A stretch of DNA of 64,000 nt, taken from the NCBI GenBank assembly GCA_903873915.1, contig CAIQQH010000068.1, positions 62,001 to 126,000 on the forward strand. Direction: 5' to 3'. Numbering within the stretch: position 1 is the stretch's first letter; each line of letters opens with the position of its first letter. Made by a program: the position numbers and the translations under genes. The DNA is from an uncultured Flavobacteriia bacterium. Lineage in GTDB: Bacteria > Bacteroidota > Bacteroidia > Flavobacteriales_D > Crocinitomicaceae. The notes below the pieces were generated by a model that did not search any database, had not been told where the DNA came from, and was given only the letters and a program-made list of their open reading frames with translations. Shown one piece after another: positions 19,570 to 28,455 of this stretch.

Positions 19570-20727
19570 TTACTTTATTCTTCCTCTCGCAAAAGCACGG
19601 GCCTCCTCGTCGCTATGCACAAAATCTTCGTACACTGGCGTTGATAGCGATTGAACAGCAAGTAATGTTGCTTCATTGATTCTGGCAATATCCGTGAAAT
19701 GAATTTGATCATTGAGGTAAGCTTCGACAGAAATCTCATTGGCCGCATTTAAAATACAGGCAGCAGTTCCACCTGTCTCCATCGCAGCATAAGCCAAGCC
19801 AAGGTTGCGGAAAACATCCCGATTGGGCGCTTCAAAGGTGAGTTGTGGGTAATTCAAAAAATTAAATCGCGGAAATGAAGTCGGTAAACGATCGGGGTAG
19901 GTCAAGGCAAACTGAATCGGCAATTTCATGTCTGGAAGTCCCATTTGTGCTTTCATGCTTCCGTCTTCAAACTGTACCAAGGAATGCACAATCGATTGCG
20001 GATGCACGATGACATCAATTTGATCGGGACGTAAGTTGAACAACCATTTTGCTTCAATCACTTCCAGGCCTTTGTTCATAAGCGTAGCTGAATCAATGGT
20101 AATCTTCGCGCCCATGGACCAGTTCGGATGCTTCAAGGCCTGAGCCCGCGTGACGCTTGCCAACTGTTCAGCACTCCAACCACGGAAAGGTCCACCAGAA
20201 GCGGTCAAGTAGATCTTTTCGATTGGATTGTGGAATTCGCCGACCAAGCATTGGAAAATCGCTGAATGTTCAGAATCAACAGGATAGATGTTTACCCCAT
20301 TTTCACGAGCCATTTTCGTCACAAGTTCACCAGCAACAACAAGTGTTTCTTTGTTCGCCAAGGCAATGGTTTTCTTTGCTTCAATGGCCCGCAAGGTCGG
20401 TTTTAAACCGGCATACCCCACAAGGGCAGTCAACACCACATCCACTTCGGAGGATTCCACCACTTGACAAAGTGCATCCGCTCCTGCGTAAACATGAATG
20501 TCTTTATCTTTCAGCGCCTCCTTTACATAAAGATATTGGCTCTCGTCCGTAATAACAACCGTATTGGGATGGTGCTTAATCGCCTGTTCAATCAACAAAT
20601 CGGCATTCTTCCCCGCGGTAATGACTTGCAAGTCGAAATGGTCCGGATAGGATTCAAGAACTTCGAGTGCTTGTGTGCCGATCGAACCGGTTGAACCAAG
20701 TATGGCAATGCCCTTTTTTTTTGTCAT
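19570..20727 (-). CDS. dxr: 1-deoxy-D-xylulose 5-phosphate reductoisomerase
   Basis: Dxr makes 2-C-methyl-D-erythritol 4-phosphate, the committed step of the non-mevalonate isoprenoid pathway. At 385 residues it is of normal length. The N-terminus has the NADPH fold (ILGSTGSIGTQALEVL). Substrate and metal motifs are ALANKETLVVAGELV, PVDSEHSAIFQCL, TASGGPFRGW and KITIDSATLMNKGLEVIEA. The ATG at 20727 directly precedes a run of lysines (MTKKKG). It converges on the BlaI-type gene with a four-base gap and no visible terminator between them. Confidence 0.97.
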   Translation of the reverse strand: MTKKKGIAILGSTGSIGTQALEVLESYPDHFDLQVITAGKNADLLIEQAIKHHPNTVVITDESQYLYVKEALKDKDIHVYAGADALCQVVESSEVDVVLTALVGYAGLKPTLRAIEAKKTIALANKETLVVAGELVTKMARENGVNIYPVDSEHSAIFQCLVGEFHNPIEKIYLTASGGPFRGWSAEQLASVTRAQALKHPNWSMGAKITIDSATLMNKGLEVIEAKWLFNLRPDQIDVIVHPQSIVHSLVQFEDGSMKAQMGLPDMKLPIQFALTYPDRLPTSFPRFNFLNYPQLTFEAPNRDVFRNLGLAYAAMETGGTAACILNAANEISVEAYLNDQIHFTDIARINEATLLAVQSLSTPVYEDFVHSDEEARAFARGRIK

Positions 20728-20849
20728 GGCTTAAAATTACATTTTTCCCTGCGTTGTTCAAGGGTTTAAGCATAACGGATTGAAAGGATTTTTGTTTGTT
20801 GCGTCTGTCTGATGTGAGATTTTCCAATGAAAATGAGCATTTTTGCGCC

Positions 20850-21329
20850 ATGAAATACCGCATGCTTAGCGCCGACGAATTGGTTCCTTTTGAGGAAGAT
20901 CTGAAGCAATTCCTCATTGTAAATGGCGTTCATGGGGATGAATGGGAGCAGATGAATCGAGAAACACCCGAAAAGGCGATTGAATTGGTAGCTCTTTTCA
21001 GCGATACGGTCTTGCAAAAAGTCTATGAGAAAATTGAGTTTCTGGAGTTCCGAAGTGCCGATTCTTGCTTGGTGTTTCACTGTCTTTCAGACCGATCATT
21101 TTTAATCGCCGTCCAACATACCCAGCCTGACCTTGATTTGTCTAGTCCCGAAACCATTCATGTAGCACTCACGGGTGATCTATCCAAATTGAACTTTTTC
21201 CGTTCGGAAAAAAAACACCAAGTTTCGCGTGAAGAGGAAGTTCATCGTTTAATTGAACAAGGTTGCGTCCCATCGGTGGCCTCGTTTTGGAGTGCTTTGG
21301 TTGGAATCGTTTCAAAAACGGGAGCTTAA
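20850..21329 (+). CDS. DUF6495 family protein
   Basis: ATG 20850 gives a 159-residue product beginning MKYRMLSADELVPFEEDLKQF, which matches the usual MKYRxLtxeEl start of this Bacteroidota family; an upstream TTG-initiated extension from 20796 looks artificial. It has no signal peptide or membrane segment, is acidic, and ends with a short helix (PSVASFWSALVGIVSK). The gene is divergent from dxr. The cellular role of the family is unknown to me. Confidence 0.75.
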   Translation: MKYRMLSADELVPFEEDLKQFLIVNGVHGDEWEQMNRETPEKAIELVALFSDTVLQKVYEKIEFLEFRSADSCLVFHCLSDRSFLIAVQHTQPDLDLSSPETIHVALTGDLSKLNFFRSEKKHQVSREEEVHRLIEQGCVPSVASFWSALVGIVSKTGA

Positions 21330-21408
21330 CTCAATCTTCAATAAGCCACCTTTTTTATTGGTTTCCCGCAAAAGGAAGTGTAATTTCGTGCAATAAATTT
21401 TTAGCCAG

Positions 21409-22251
21409 ATGAAAAATCTTTTATTCTTCGCAGCGCTTGTGTGTTCAAGTGCAGTTTTTGCTCAAATTCAACGTCCAATGGCAAGTCCACAAGGGAAAGT
21501 GGAACAAAAAGTCGGATTGACGGATGTGAAAGTGGAGTACTATCGTCCATCGAAAAATAACCGCGTTGTCTTTGGTGAAGTTGTGCCTTTCAATGAACTA
21601 TGGCGTACCGGAGCAAATGAAAACACGAAGTTTACCTGTGCAGATGCTGTCGTTTTTGGAAAAGATACGCTGAAGGCTGGAACCTATGCGATTTTTACGA
21701 AACCAACGGACAAAAGCTGGGAGGTGATTTTCTATACAGAGACAACAAACTGGGGAATGCCTGAAAAATGGGACGAAGGAAAGGTCGCTTTGCGTTTGAC
21801 CGCTGGAGTTACGGCGATGAATGATGTGGTCGAAATGTTCACCATTGGATTTGATAATGTCACTACAAATTCAGCCAATTTGATTTTCTCTTGGGATAAA
21901 ACGCGTGTTGCGGTTCCGTTTTCTGTACCAACAGAAGTGAAAATGCAGGCAGCAATTGATAAAACGATGGCTGGTCCAACATCAGGGGAGTATTACGCAT
22001 CAGCAGAATTCTATTTCAAGGAGAAAAAAGACCTCAAGCAAGCCCTTGTGTGGGTAACAAAAGCTGCTGAAATGCGTCCGGAGGCCTATTGGTACTTGCG
22101 TTTGAAATCTCAAATTCAAGCGGAATTGGGGGATTTGAAAGGCGCCATTGCAACGGCTAAAATTTCTATGGAATTGGCTGAAAAGGACGGTGACGCGAAC
22201 TTTGTCAATGTCAATAAAACTGCCATCGAAGAATGGTCGAAAAAGAAGTAA
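21409..22251 (+). CDS. DUF2911 domain-containing exported protein
   Basis: A 280-residue protein with a signal peptide ending AVFAQ. The DUF2911 domain spans about residues 22-165, with the hallmark VEYYRPSKNNRVVFGE, WRTGANENTKF, GTYAIFTKPT and ETTNWGMPEKWDEGKVALRL. The C-terminal 100 residues look like helical TPR-type repeats (FYFKEKKDLKQALVWVTKAA, LGDLKGAIATAKISMELAE). It is probably periplasmic; biochemical function unknown. Its last 19 bases overlap the next gene. Confidence 0.9.
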   Translation: MKNLLFFAALVCSSAVFAQIQRPMASPQGKVEQKVGLTDVKVEYYRPSKNNRVVFGEVVPFNELWRTGANENTKFTCADAVVFGKDTLKAGTYAIFTKPTDKSWEVIFYTETTNWGMPEKWDEGKVALRLTAGVTAMNDVVEMFTIGFDNVTTNSANLIFSWDKTRVAVPFSVPTEVKMQAAIDKTMAGPTSGEYYASAEFYFKEKKDLKQALVWVTKAAEMRPEAYWYLRLKSQIQAELGDLKGAIATAKISMELAEKDGDANFVNVNKTAIEEWSKKK

Positions 22252-22871
22252 CAGCGCTTCATCTGGCCTTGGCGGATCGCTTCGGTGAACACCGTGTTCA
22301 AGCCTTGCCGCCTGTTGAAGGTGAAATCCCGCTCTTACTGCTCGATCTCGAGTTGGCAAGTCCTGTAACGGTCTTGATGACCAACGGTTTGTCTGATTAC
22401 AACATGCCCGTGCCCGAACGATTGAAGGACCGCAATTTCAATGAAATTTATTTTTGTTTGCCTTCCTACTGGGAATGGGAAGACACGGAAAACCCTCAAA
22501 TGAACTGGGTCTTTCCATGGATCAAACGCTTGGCGAAGTATGTCGTAGATAAACAATCGTGGTTCGGCCCAGGCCATACGATGCCTTGCGGGGCAACCCA
22601 CGAGCGCCTCTCGGCTACCATGCAGCAGAACCATTTTTTCCTGAGCGATCCCATGCACCTAGACGAAGAATTAACGCCACTAAAAGTCGGTGAAAAGACC
22701 GTTTACTTCCTTGGCATCATTCCCATCTTCGAAGATGAAATGGACTACAAATCCGGCAAAGGAACTTTCAAATTGCTACAAAAATTATCCAATGCTGGCG
22801 TCACAGAAAAACTAGACGACTACCGCGGAACTGTCCTTCGGAGCAAGTGGCGTCTTTTGAAAAGGGGGTAG
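22233..22871 (+). CDS. Suppressor of fused (SUFU) domain protein
   Basis: A 212-residue cytoplasmic protein whose ATG (22233) lies inside the preceding DUF2911 gene, a 19-base overlap in another frame. Sequence features of the SUFU domain are visible: VTVLMTNGLSDYNMPVP, EIYFCLPSYWEWED, GHTMPCG and the closing FLGIIPIFEDEMDYKSGKGT. Bacterial SUFU proteins are widespread but poorly understood; several occur in toxin-immunity contexts, for which there is no sign here. A mosaic repeat block begins directly after its stop. Confidence 0.85.
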   Translation: MVEKEVTALHLALADRFGEHRVQALPPVEGEIPLLLLDLELASPVTVLMTNGLSDYNMPVPERLKDRNFNEIYFCLPSYWEWEDTENPQMNWVFPWIKRLAKYVVDKQSWFGPGHTMPCGATHERLSATMQQNHFFLSDPMHLDEELTPLKVGEKTVYFLGIIPIFEDEMDYKSGKGTFKLLQKLSNAGVTEKLDDYRGTVLRSKWRLLKRG

Positions 22872-23094
22872 ATTAATTACGAGTTACGAGTTGTGATCTC
22901 TGGTGGCTCCGCCGCTGCGCTTAAAAATTTCTAAAAAGTTACGAATTACGAATTACGAGTTGGAGTTCTTTTGTGGCCCTGCCGTTGAGAACGAATGAGG
23001 TTCTCGAAGTACTGGTGGCTGATGCTCTCGAAGCCACGAATTGTGATCATTAACTATTACCCCCATCTGGGTCGAATCAATGTAGAGTGAAAAA
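22872..23094. repeat. Mosaic intergenic repeat block 1
   Basis: The gap between convergent SUFU and hydrolase genes is filled with repeat modules. There are two runs of AATTACGA/GTTACGA units (22874-22892 and 22938-22961), mini-hairpins GGC-TCC-GCC (22905-22913) and GC-TGC-GC (22914-22920), and a 6-bp hairpin GTGGCT...AGCCAC (23015-23037) with an 11-base loop. A partial copy of the hairpin loop (GAGGTTCTCGAAGT) sits just before the hairpin at 22997-23010. It begins directly after the SUFU stop codon. Confidence 0.8.
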
Positions 23095-23874
23095 TCAAAA
23101 TTTTCGTATAAATCTATCCATTTCAGCGATGTATAAATCGCCAAAATCGGATTTTGTCAAGCATTGAAATCCTTGTAAATGATTTCCATTAAAGGATATT
23201 ACCCTTCTGTTTTTAGCACTGTTTGCAAAGGATTTACTATCGCCAACTGTCGTGAAAAGATCTGACGTACCGGCAAAAAGTAAAACTGGTAATTGCAGAT
23301 TGCTTAAACATTTCGCGTAATTCGAATGACTTTCGGGCAAAACAATTTCTTTTGATTTCATTGTCCCAATGCGTTGTTGTATGGCAATTGGGTCTAGCAC
23401 AAAACCTTCTGCTATGAGAAAGTCTACTGATTCAGTCTGTAGAGCTATTGCGGTCATAATTGTCCCCATGGACAATGCCCAAACCCCAAGTTTATTTTTT
23501 GAATATTCTTCTTTTGACCAATGAATTACACAGCTTAAATCCGTTGCAAATTCACTGCTTTTACCAAATCCACGATAATCAAAAAGCACGATGTCATAAC
23601 CAAATTGATTGAGGATTGCTGCTTGGTAGAGCCAATAAGATTTATTTCCTGAGTCGCCATAGGCTAAGATAAGCGTCGTATTTTTTGTTGTTGTACTATC
23701 TGCAAAAATTTGCCAAACGTCGATAATTGCATTATCTATTGTTTGAAGTTGGAGGTTTTCATAAGCAAGCCCTAAATCGTTTGGATTTGTAATGTATGTG
23801 CTATCTGGTTTTAGTCCAAAAACGGAGTGTGTTAGATTGAAGAAAAAAAGAAGAAAACAAAGGTGTCTAATCAT
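23095..23874 (-). CDS. Exported alpha/beta hydrolase, lower GC than neighbours
   Basis: A 259-residue protein with an N-terminal signal peptide (CFLLFFFNLTHSVFG). The alpha/beta hydrolase fold is indicated by LILAYGDSGNKSYW, the strand/loop VLFDYRGFGKSSEF, the nucleophile elbow WALSMGTIM (Ser in A-L-S-M-G) and a C-terminal His in FNGNHLQGF. An acid residue is plausible in LLFAGTSDLFTT. Substrate unknown. Two hand-counted 60-base lines give 37-38 percent GC, against about 45 percent in flanking housekeeping genes. The gene lies between two mosaic repeat blocks, so acquisition by transfer is plausible. Confidence 0.85.
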   Translation of the reverse strand: MIRHLCFLLFFFNLTHSVFGLKPDSTYITNPNDLGLAYENLQLQTIDNAIIDVWQIFADSTTTKNTTLILAYGDSGNKSYWLYQAAILNQFGYDIVLFDYRGFGKSSEFATDLSCVIHWSKEEYSKNKLGVWALSMGTIMTAIALQTESVDFLIAEGFVLDPIAIQQRIGTMKSKEIVLPESHSNYAKCLSNLQLPVLLFAGTSDLFTTVGDSKSFANSAKNRRVISFNGNHLQGFQCLTKSDFGDLYIAEMDRFIRKF

Positions 23875-23984
23875 AGGTAACTGAAAATAAAAGGTGTGTT
23901 CTACAATGAAATACAGCGATAAAAATAAGGATATAAAGAAACTCTTAGATTTAACCAGTTTTCATTTAACATAAGTTTGGAATT

Positions 23985-24192
23985 GGATGAATTACCGTAG
24001 GTGTCAAATTTGCGCAGCAATCAAATTCCCCTTTAGATATCAAGATGCTAGGACACTAAGATTTTAAGACAAATCCTCATTCGAAGTTGCACGTCTTCAA
24101 ATTTGCGCAGCAATCAAATTCCTGAAAGGATCAAATTCTCAATTGCGCAGCATCAAATTCTCAATTATTCTTCATTTTTAATTTTTAATTCT
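23985..24192. repeat. Mosaic intergenic repeat block 2
   Basis: The 318-base gap 23875-24192 holds the upstream region of the hydrolase gene followed by this repeat block. Units are TTGC-GCA-GCAA hairpins (24010-24020 and 24103-24113), CCT-GAA-AGG (24121-24129) and TGC-GCA-GCA (24144-24152), separated by ATCAAATT spacers. A second module, TTTAGATATCAAGATGCTAG (24032-24051), recurs in block 4. An AT-rich segment built of TTTTTAATT units finishes next to the asd stop codon. Confidence 0.85.
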
Positions 24193-25182
24193 TCATTCTA
24201 ACAGTCCCTTCTCCAGCAACAACTCCGCAATCTGCACTGCATTTGTAGCCGCTCCTTTCCGAAGATTGTCAGAAACAATCCACATGTTCAATGTGTTGTC
24301 TTGGGATTCATCGCGGCGAATTCTCCCCACAAAAACATCGTCCTTTCCTTCGGCAAATCTGGGCATCGGGTAACTGTATTCGGCTGGATTGTCTTGAAGT
24401 GTGATGCCTTCCTGGGCTTCCAAAAGTTGTCTAACTTCGACCAAATCAAAGTCGTGCAGGAACTCAATATTCACTGCTTCGGAATGTCCACCTACAACGG
24501 GAACACGAACGGCTGTCGCGGTCACCTTAATCGCTGGGTCAAGTATTTTCTTCGTTTCGTTGGTCAACTTCATCTCCTCTTTGGTGTAGCCATTGTCCAT
24601 AAAGGAATCACACTGAGGGATGCAGTTTTTATCGATCGGGTACTTATAAGCCATTTCACCTTCAATCCCATTGCGTTCGTTTTCGAGTTGTTGAACGGCT
24701 TTCACACCCGTTCCTGTAATCGATTGATAGGTGGAAACAATCACGCGGGTGATGCCATAGGCACGGTGTAGTGGCGCCAAGGCGAGTAAAAGTTGAATGG
24801 TACTGCAGTTTGGATTGGCGATGATTTTGTCTTCGGCTGTCAATACGTTTCCATTGATTTCAGGAATCACCAATTTCTTGGTCGGATCCATGCGCCACGT
24901 GGATGAATTGTCAATCACCGTGGTGCCGACTTCAGCAAATCGTGGCGCCCATTCCAAGGATGTTTCGCCACCGGCTGAAAAAATAGCGATGTCGGGACGC
25001 ATGGCAAGAGCCGTTTCTAATCCAACTACCGTGAATGATTCTCCATTGTAGTTGACTTGATTTCCCACAGATTTTTCTGAGGCAACCGGAATCAATTCGC
25101 TGACAGGGAATTGTCGCTCACGCAACACGTCCAACATGACATTTCCTACCATACCTGTAGCTCCAACAACAGCAACTCGCAT
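24193..25182 (-). CDS. asd: Aspartate-semialdehyde dehydrogenase
   Basis: Asd reduces aspartyl phosphate to aspartate semialdehyde for lysine/diaminopimelate, threonine and methionine synthesis. At 329 residues it has normal length. The N-terminus carries the NADP fold (VAVVGATGMVGNVMLDVL), the catalytic Cys is in NPNCSTIQLLLAL and the substrate-binding His is in VPVVGGHSEAVNIEF. A consensus promoter element lies 25 bases upstream. Its 3' end abuts mosaic repeat block 2. It is divergent from the lamin-tail surface protein gene. Confidence 0.97.
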   Translation of the reverse strand: MRVAVVGATGMVGNVMLDVLRERQFPVSELIPVASEKSVGNQVNYNGESFTVVGLETALAMRPDIAIFSAGGETSLEWAPRFAEVGTTVIDNSSTWRMDPTKKLVIPEINGNVLTAEDKIIANPNCSTIQLLLALAPLHRAYGITRVIVSTYQSITGTGVKAVQQLENERNGIEGEMAYKYPIDKNCIPQCDSFMDNGYTKEEMKLTNETKKILDPAIKVTATAVRVPVVGGHSEAVNIEFLHDFDLVEVRQLLEAQEGITLQDNPAEYSYPMPRFAEGKDDVFVGRIRRDESQDNTLNMWIVSDNLRKGAATNAVQIAELLLEKGLLE

Positions 25183-25206
25183 CTCTTTTCGTTTTTATTT
25201 CTGAAT

Positions 25207-25214
25207 CAAATGTA
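25207..25214 (-). promoter_or_regulatory. -7 promoter element of asd
   Basis: On the minus strand the sequence reads TACATTTG, an exact match to TAnnTTTG, giving a leader of about 20 bases before the asd ATG at 25182. Confidence 0.7.
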
Positions 25215-25243
25215 CTAACTTTAAGTAGATTCAATTTTTCAGA

Positions 25244-27823
25244 ATGAAATTCGTATTAACCACTCTATGTTTACTTTTTGGGCAACATGCGTTTGCTCAG
25301 TACCTCGATGATTTCTCTGACGGCGATTTTACCGCGAATCCTCCATGGTCGGGAGATGATTCTGTTTTTACCATCGTGGATGTTGGTGGCAACTTTCAAA
25401 TGCGTTCGAATAAGTTACTGACCAACACTTCATATTGTCTTGCAACGCCGAGTATTATGGTAAACGACGCGCAATGGGAGTTTAGTGTTCGCATGCTGTT
25501 CAACACCTCGAGCGTCAATTTCGTTGATGTCTACCTCTGTTCGGATCAAGCAAATGTGTTTGTCAATGGGGTGAATGGCTATTTCGTTCGAATCGGTGGA
25601 ACAACAGATGAGGTCTCTTTGTACAAATGTGTGAATGGGGTAAAAACGAAAATCATTGATGGGGCTGATGGTACAAGCAATCATTCAACGAATGAACTTA
25701 AGGTAAAAGTCAAATGCTCAGCTGTTGGCGAATGGAGCCTTGGACAGAAGAGTTTTGCCGCAGCAAGTTATACAGCAGAAGGCACAGCAACAGACCTTTC
25801 CATATCTACAAGTGCGTACTTCTGCATCGCCATTACACAATCCACCGCGTCCTTCTTTCAGAAGCATTTTTTTGATGACATTTATGTTGGACCAATCATT
25901 TATGATCTAAGCCCTCCACTCTTGATTTCCGCGAATGCAATCGCACTAAACGCATTAGATGTTCTCTTTTCAGAAGCATTGGATAGCTCAAGTGCGGCCC
26001 TTTTTACCAATTATTCCTTACCTACCGGACCAATGATTTCGGAGGTGTTAATGGACTCATTGAATCTAGCCATGGTGCATTTAACGTTGTCAGGTTTCCT
26101 CACAAATGGAAGTCAGCATGAGCTTGTCACGGAGAATGTCGCTGATCTTGCTCTCAATGCATCACCACAGCAAGCAACGAGTTTTCAGGTCTTGTTTTCA
26201 GAAACACCTTCAGCTGGAGATATCCTCATCAATGAATTTCTGTGTGATGAATCTCCGAGTGTCGGATTGCCAGAGGCAGAATATGTCGAACTGTTCAACG
26301 CATCGCAGAAGATTTTCAATTTGCAAGGCTGGAAAATTGGCGACGCTTCAGGATTTGGAACCCTTCAAAACGGGTGGTTGTATCCAGGAGAACACAAGAT
26401 CTTGTGTGCAAGTGCCAATGAAGCGTATTTCACAAGTGCATCGATGGTGACGAGTTTTCCGAGTTTTAACAATGCTGGGGACAACATTGTACTGCACGAT
26501 GCCAATGGGTTCCAAATCGACTCCTTAACGTACACCACAGATTGGTACCAAGACCCGCTCAAAAGTGCCGGGGGCTATGCCATTGAACGGATCAATCCCT
26601 TTGATCCATGTTCAGCACAAGACAATTGGAAAGCAAGTGTATGTATTTTGGGAGGAACACCCACGGCGCAAAATTCTGTATTCAGTGATAGTCCGGATAA
26701 CCAAGCACCAACCCTCCTTGAACTTTTACCCCTCGCGCCAAATGTATTGCAGATTTTCTTCAACGAAGGGATGGATTCTACCCATCTCGCGAATGCGCTC
26801 ATTGAAACAGCGCCAATCCTTAACATCTACAAACGAGCAATCTACGGTGAACACCCATCGATGATGACGCTCATTTTTTCTGAAAATCTCGTCGGAGGTC
26901 AGGTTTACAACATTCATTTGAATCAACTTGCCGATTGTTGGATGAATCAAACGGATTTCCAAGCGAATTTTGTTTTGCCACAAGCCCCTGAATTTGGTGA
27001 CCTTGTGATCAATGAAATTTTATTTGATCCCTTAACAGGTGGCTCAGATTGGATTGAAGTGTATAATCGCTCGGACAAATGGCTTGATCTAATGGATTGG
27101 AGCTTGGCGAATATAGACAACGGAGTCATTGATAATTTTCAAACGATCTCGGAACATTTTTATCTCGCTCCACAAGAGTATGCAGTCATTGGCAGCGATT
27201 CGACGTTTGTCAAGCAGCATTATCCCTTTGCCGTTTCGGGTAGTTTCGTTTTCTGTGAAACACCAGCCTACGCCGTCGACTCGGGTACGGTGCTGTTGTT
27301 TTATTTTGACCAATTGATGGATACCGTGTCCTATTCATCAGACTGGCATTTCCCTTTATTGGAAAGTACCGACGGCATTTCTTTGGAGCGAATCCGTTCG
27401 GATGGACCCTCCAACACAAAAAGCAATTGGCATTCGGCTGCTGAAGCCATGGGTTTCGCCAGTCCAGGAATAAAAAACTCACAAGATATGCATGGAGAAA
27501 TGGCAGGAGATTTTTCACTGAGCCATGCTATCATTTCTCCGGACAATGATGGCAAGGACGATGTAATTGCCTTTCATTATGAAATGCTTGAACCAGGCAT
27601 GTTGGGGACCTTGACCGTGTATGACGATGAAGGCCGTGAGGTGAAGAAAATTCTGAACAATGAGCTCTTGGGAATCTCAGGCAGTGTGACGTGGGATGGG
27701 ATTACAAAAGATCAGCACAAGGCGAATGTGGGAATCTATATCGCTGTCTTTGAGGCCTTCTCACTGAATGGACAATCAGCGGTTAATAAACGAAAAGCCT
27801 TTGTGGTTGCGGGCGGGCTGTAA
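25244..27823 (+). CDS. Lamin tail domain surface protein
   Basis: An 859-residue exported protein with a signal peptide ending HAFAQ. The N-terminal 200 residues look like a carbohydrate-binding/LamG-like jelly roll (YLDDFSDGDFTANPPWSG). Ig-like segments follow (VLFSEALDSSSAALFTNYSL). Two lamin-tail domains begin near DILINEFLCDE and DLVINEILFDP, each with WIEVYN or YVELFN motifs. The C-terminus has SHAIISPDNDGKDDVIAFHY, TVYDDEGREVKKI and GIYIAVFEAF, a FlgD-like/gliding-associated end suited to type IX surface delivery. Function unknown; probably a large surface or nuclease-associated adhesin. Confidence 0.87.
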   Translation: MKFVLTTLCLLFGQHAFAQYLDDFSDGDFTANPPWSGDDSVFTIVDVGGNFQMRSNKLLTNTSYCLATPSIMVNDAQWEFSVRMLFNTSSVNFVDVYLCSDQANVFVNGVNGYFVRIGGTTDEVSLYKCVNGVKTKIIDGADGTSNHSTNELKVKVKCSAVGEWSLGQKSFAAASYTAEGTATDLSISTSAYFCIAITQSTASFFQKHFFDDIYVGPIIYDLSPPLLISANAIALNALDVLFSEALDSSSAALFTNYSLPTGPMISEVLMDSLNLAMVHLTLSGFLTNGSQHELVTENVADLALNASPQQATSFQVLFSETPSAGDILINEFLCDESPSVGLPEAEYVELFNASQKIFNLQGWKIGDASGFGTLQNGWLYPGEHKILCASANEAYFTSASMVTSFPSFNNAGDNIVLHDANGFQIDSLTYTTDWYQDPLKSAGGYAIERINPFDPCSAQDNWKASVCILGGTPTAQNSVFSDSPDNQAPTLLELLPLAPNVLQIFFNEGMDSTHLANALIETAPILNIYKRAIYGEHPSMMTLIFSENLVGGQVYNIHLNQLADCWMNQTDFQANFVLPQAPEFGDLVINEILFDPLTGGSDWIEVYNRSDKWLDLMDWSLANIDNGVIDNFQTISEHFYLAPQEYAVIGSDSTFVKQHYPFAVSGSFVFCETPAYAVDSGTVLLFYFDQLMDTVSYSSDWHFPLLESTDGISLERIRSDGPSNTKSNWHSAAEAMGFASPGIKNSQDMHGEMAGDFSLSHAIISPDNDGKDDVIAFHYEMLEPGMLGTLTVYDDEGREVKKILNNELLGISGSVTWDGITKDQHKANVGIYIAVFEAFSLNGQSAVNKRKAFVVAGGL

Positions 27824-27855
27824 CGAATTAATTTTGACATTGAAAAAAGTCAATC

Positions 27856-28422
27856 ATGAAAAATTACATTGCTCTCGTATTATTCGTTTGTTTGTCAAAC
27901 TTTGGAAATACACAAGCGTTTCAAAGAGACGATAACTATCTGCAAGCTGGTTTTGGCGCACAAATTTATACCCTAGGTCCGCTCTCTTTGGGGTATGAAC
28001 GAGGAATAACTGGACTTGTCGGTATCGGTCGATTTGGTGTGGGCGGAGTTATTGCGCATGAGTTATATTATAGCCCCAACACCTTATATTTGAATACTGT
28101 CCAGAATAGAACTACGCTCATGGGGCGCTGTGCGTACCACTTTGATTTTGATATCGAGAAGATGGATGTTTATGCAGGCGCTGCCATTGCGATTCAGTTT
28201 CGAGGAGATTACAGAGACAAAAACGCTGGGATTAATTATGGAAATACCAGTGCGAGAATTTCTCCATTCCCAACAGTTTACGGTGGAATTCGCTATTATT
28301 TCAGTGAGCAATTTGCCGTTTATGCAGAAGTAGGGTATGGTTTGGGCTATTTAAGTGGTGGGATCGTTTATCGATTCAATTATCAATATCTTTTGAAACG
28401 CAGAGGACTCAACGAGTTTTAG
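27856..28422 (+). CDS. Small outer membrane beta-barrel protein
   Basis: A 188-residue protein with an N-terminal signal peptide (IALVLFVCLSNFGNTQAF). The mature part consists of alternating aromatic strands (LQAGFGAQIYTLGPLSLGY, KMDVYAGAAIAIQF, YGGIRYYFSEQFAVYAEVGYG) and ends in an aromatic-rich strand, as in OmpW/OmpX-like eight-stranded barrels. It lies 32 bases after the lamin-tail gene on the same strand and may be co-transcribed. Role unknown. Confidence 0.8.
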   Translation: MKNYIALVLFVCLSNFGNTQAFQRDDNYLQAGFGAQIYTLGPLSLGYERGITGLVGIGRFGVGGVIAHELYYSPNTLYLNTVQNRTTLMGRCAYHFDFDIEKMDVYAGAAIAIQFRGDYRDKNAGINYGNTSARISPFPTVYGGIRYYFSEQFAVYAEVGYGLGYLSGGIVYRFNYQYLLKRRGLNEF

Positions 28423-28442
28423 TCACACGAAGGTTTTTATCG

Positions 28443-28450
28443 TACATTTG
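28443..28450 (+). promoter_or_regulatory. -7 promoter element of the LETM1-related gene
   Basis: TACATTTG matches TAnnTTTG exactly and ends five bases before the GTG start at 28456. It supports that unusual start codon and implies a very short or absent leader. Confidence 0.65.
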
Positions 28451-28455
28451 ACACA

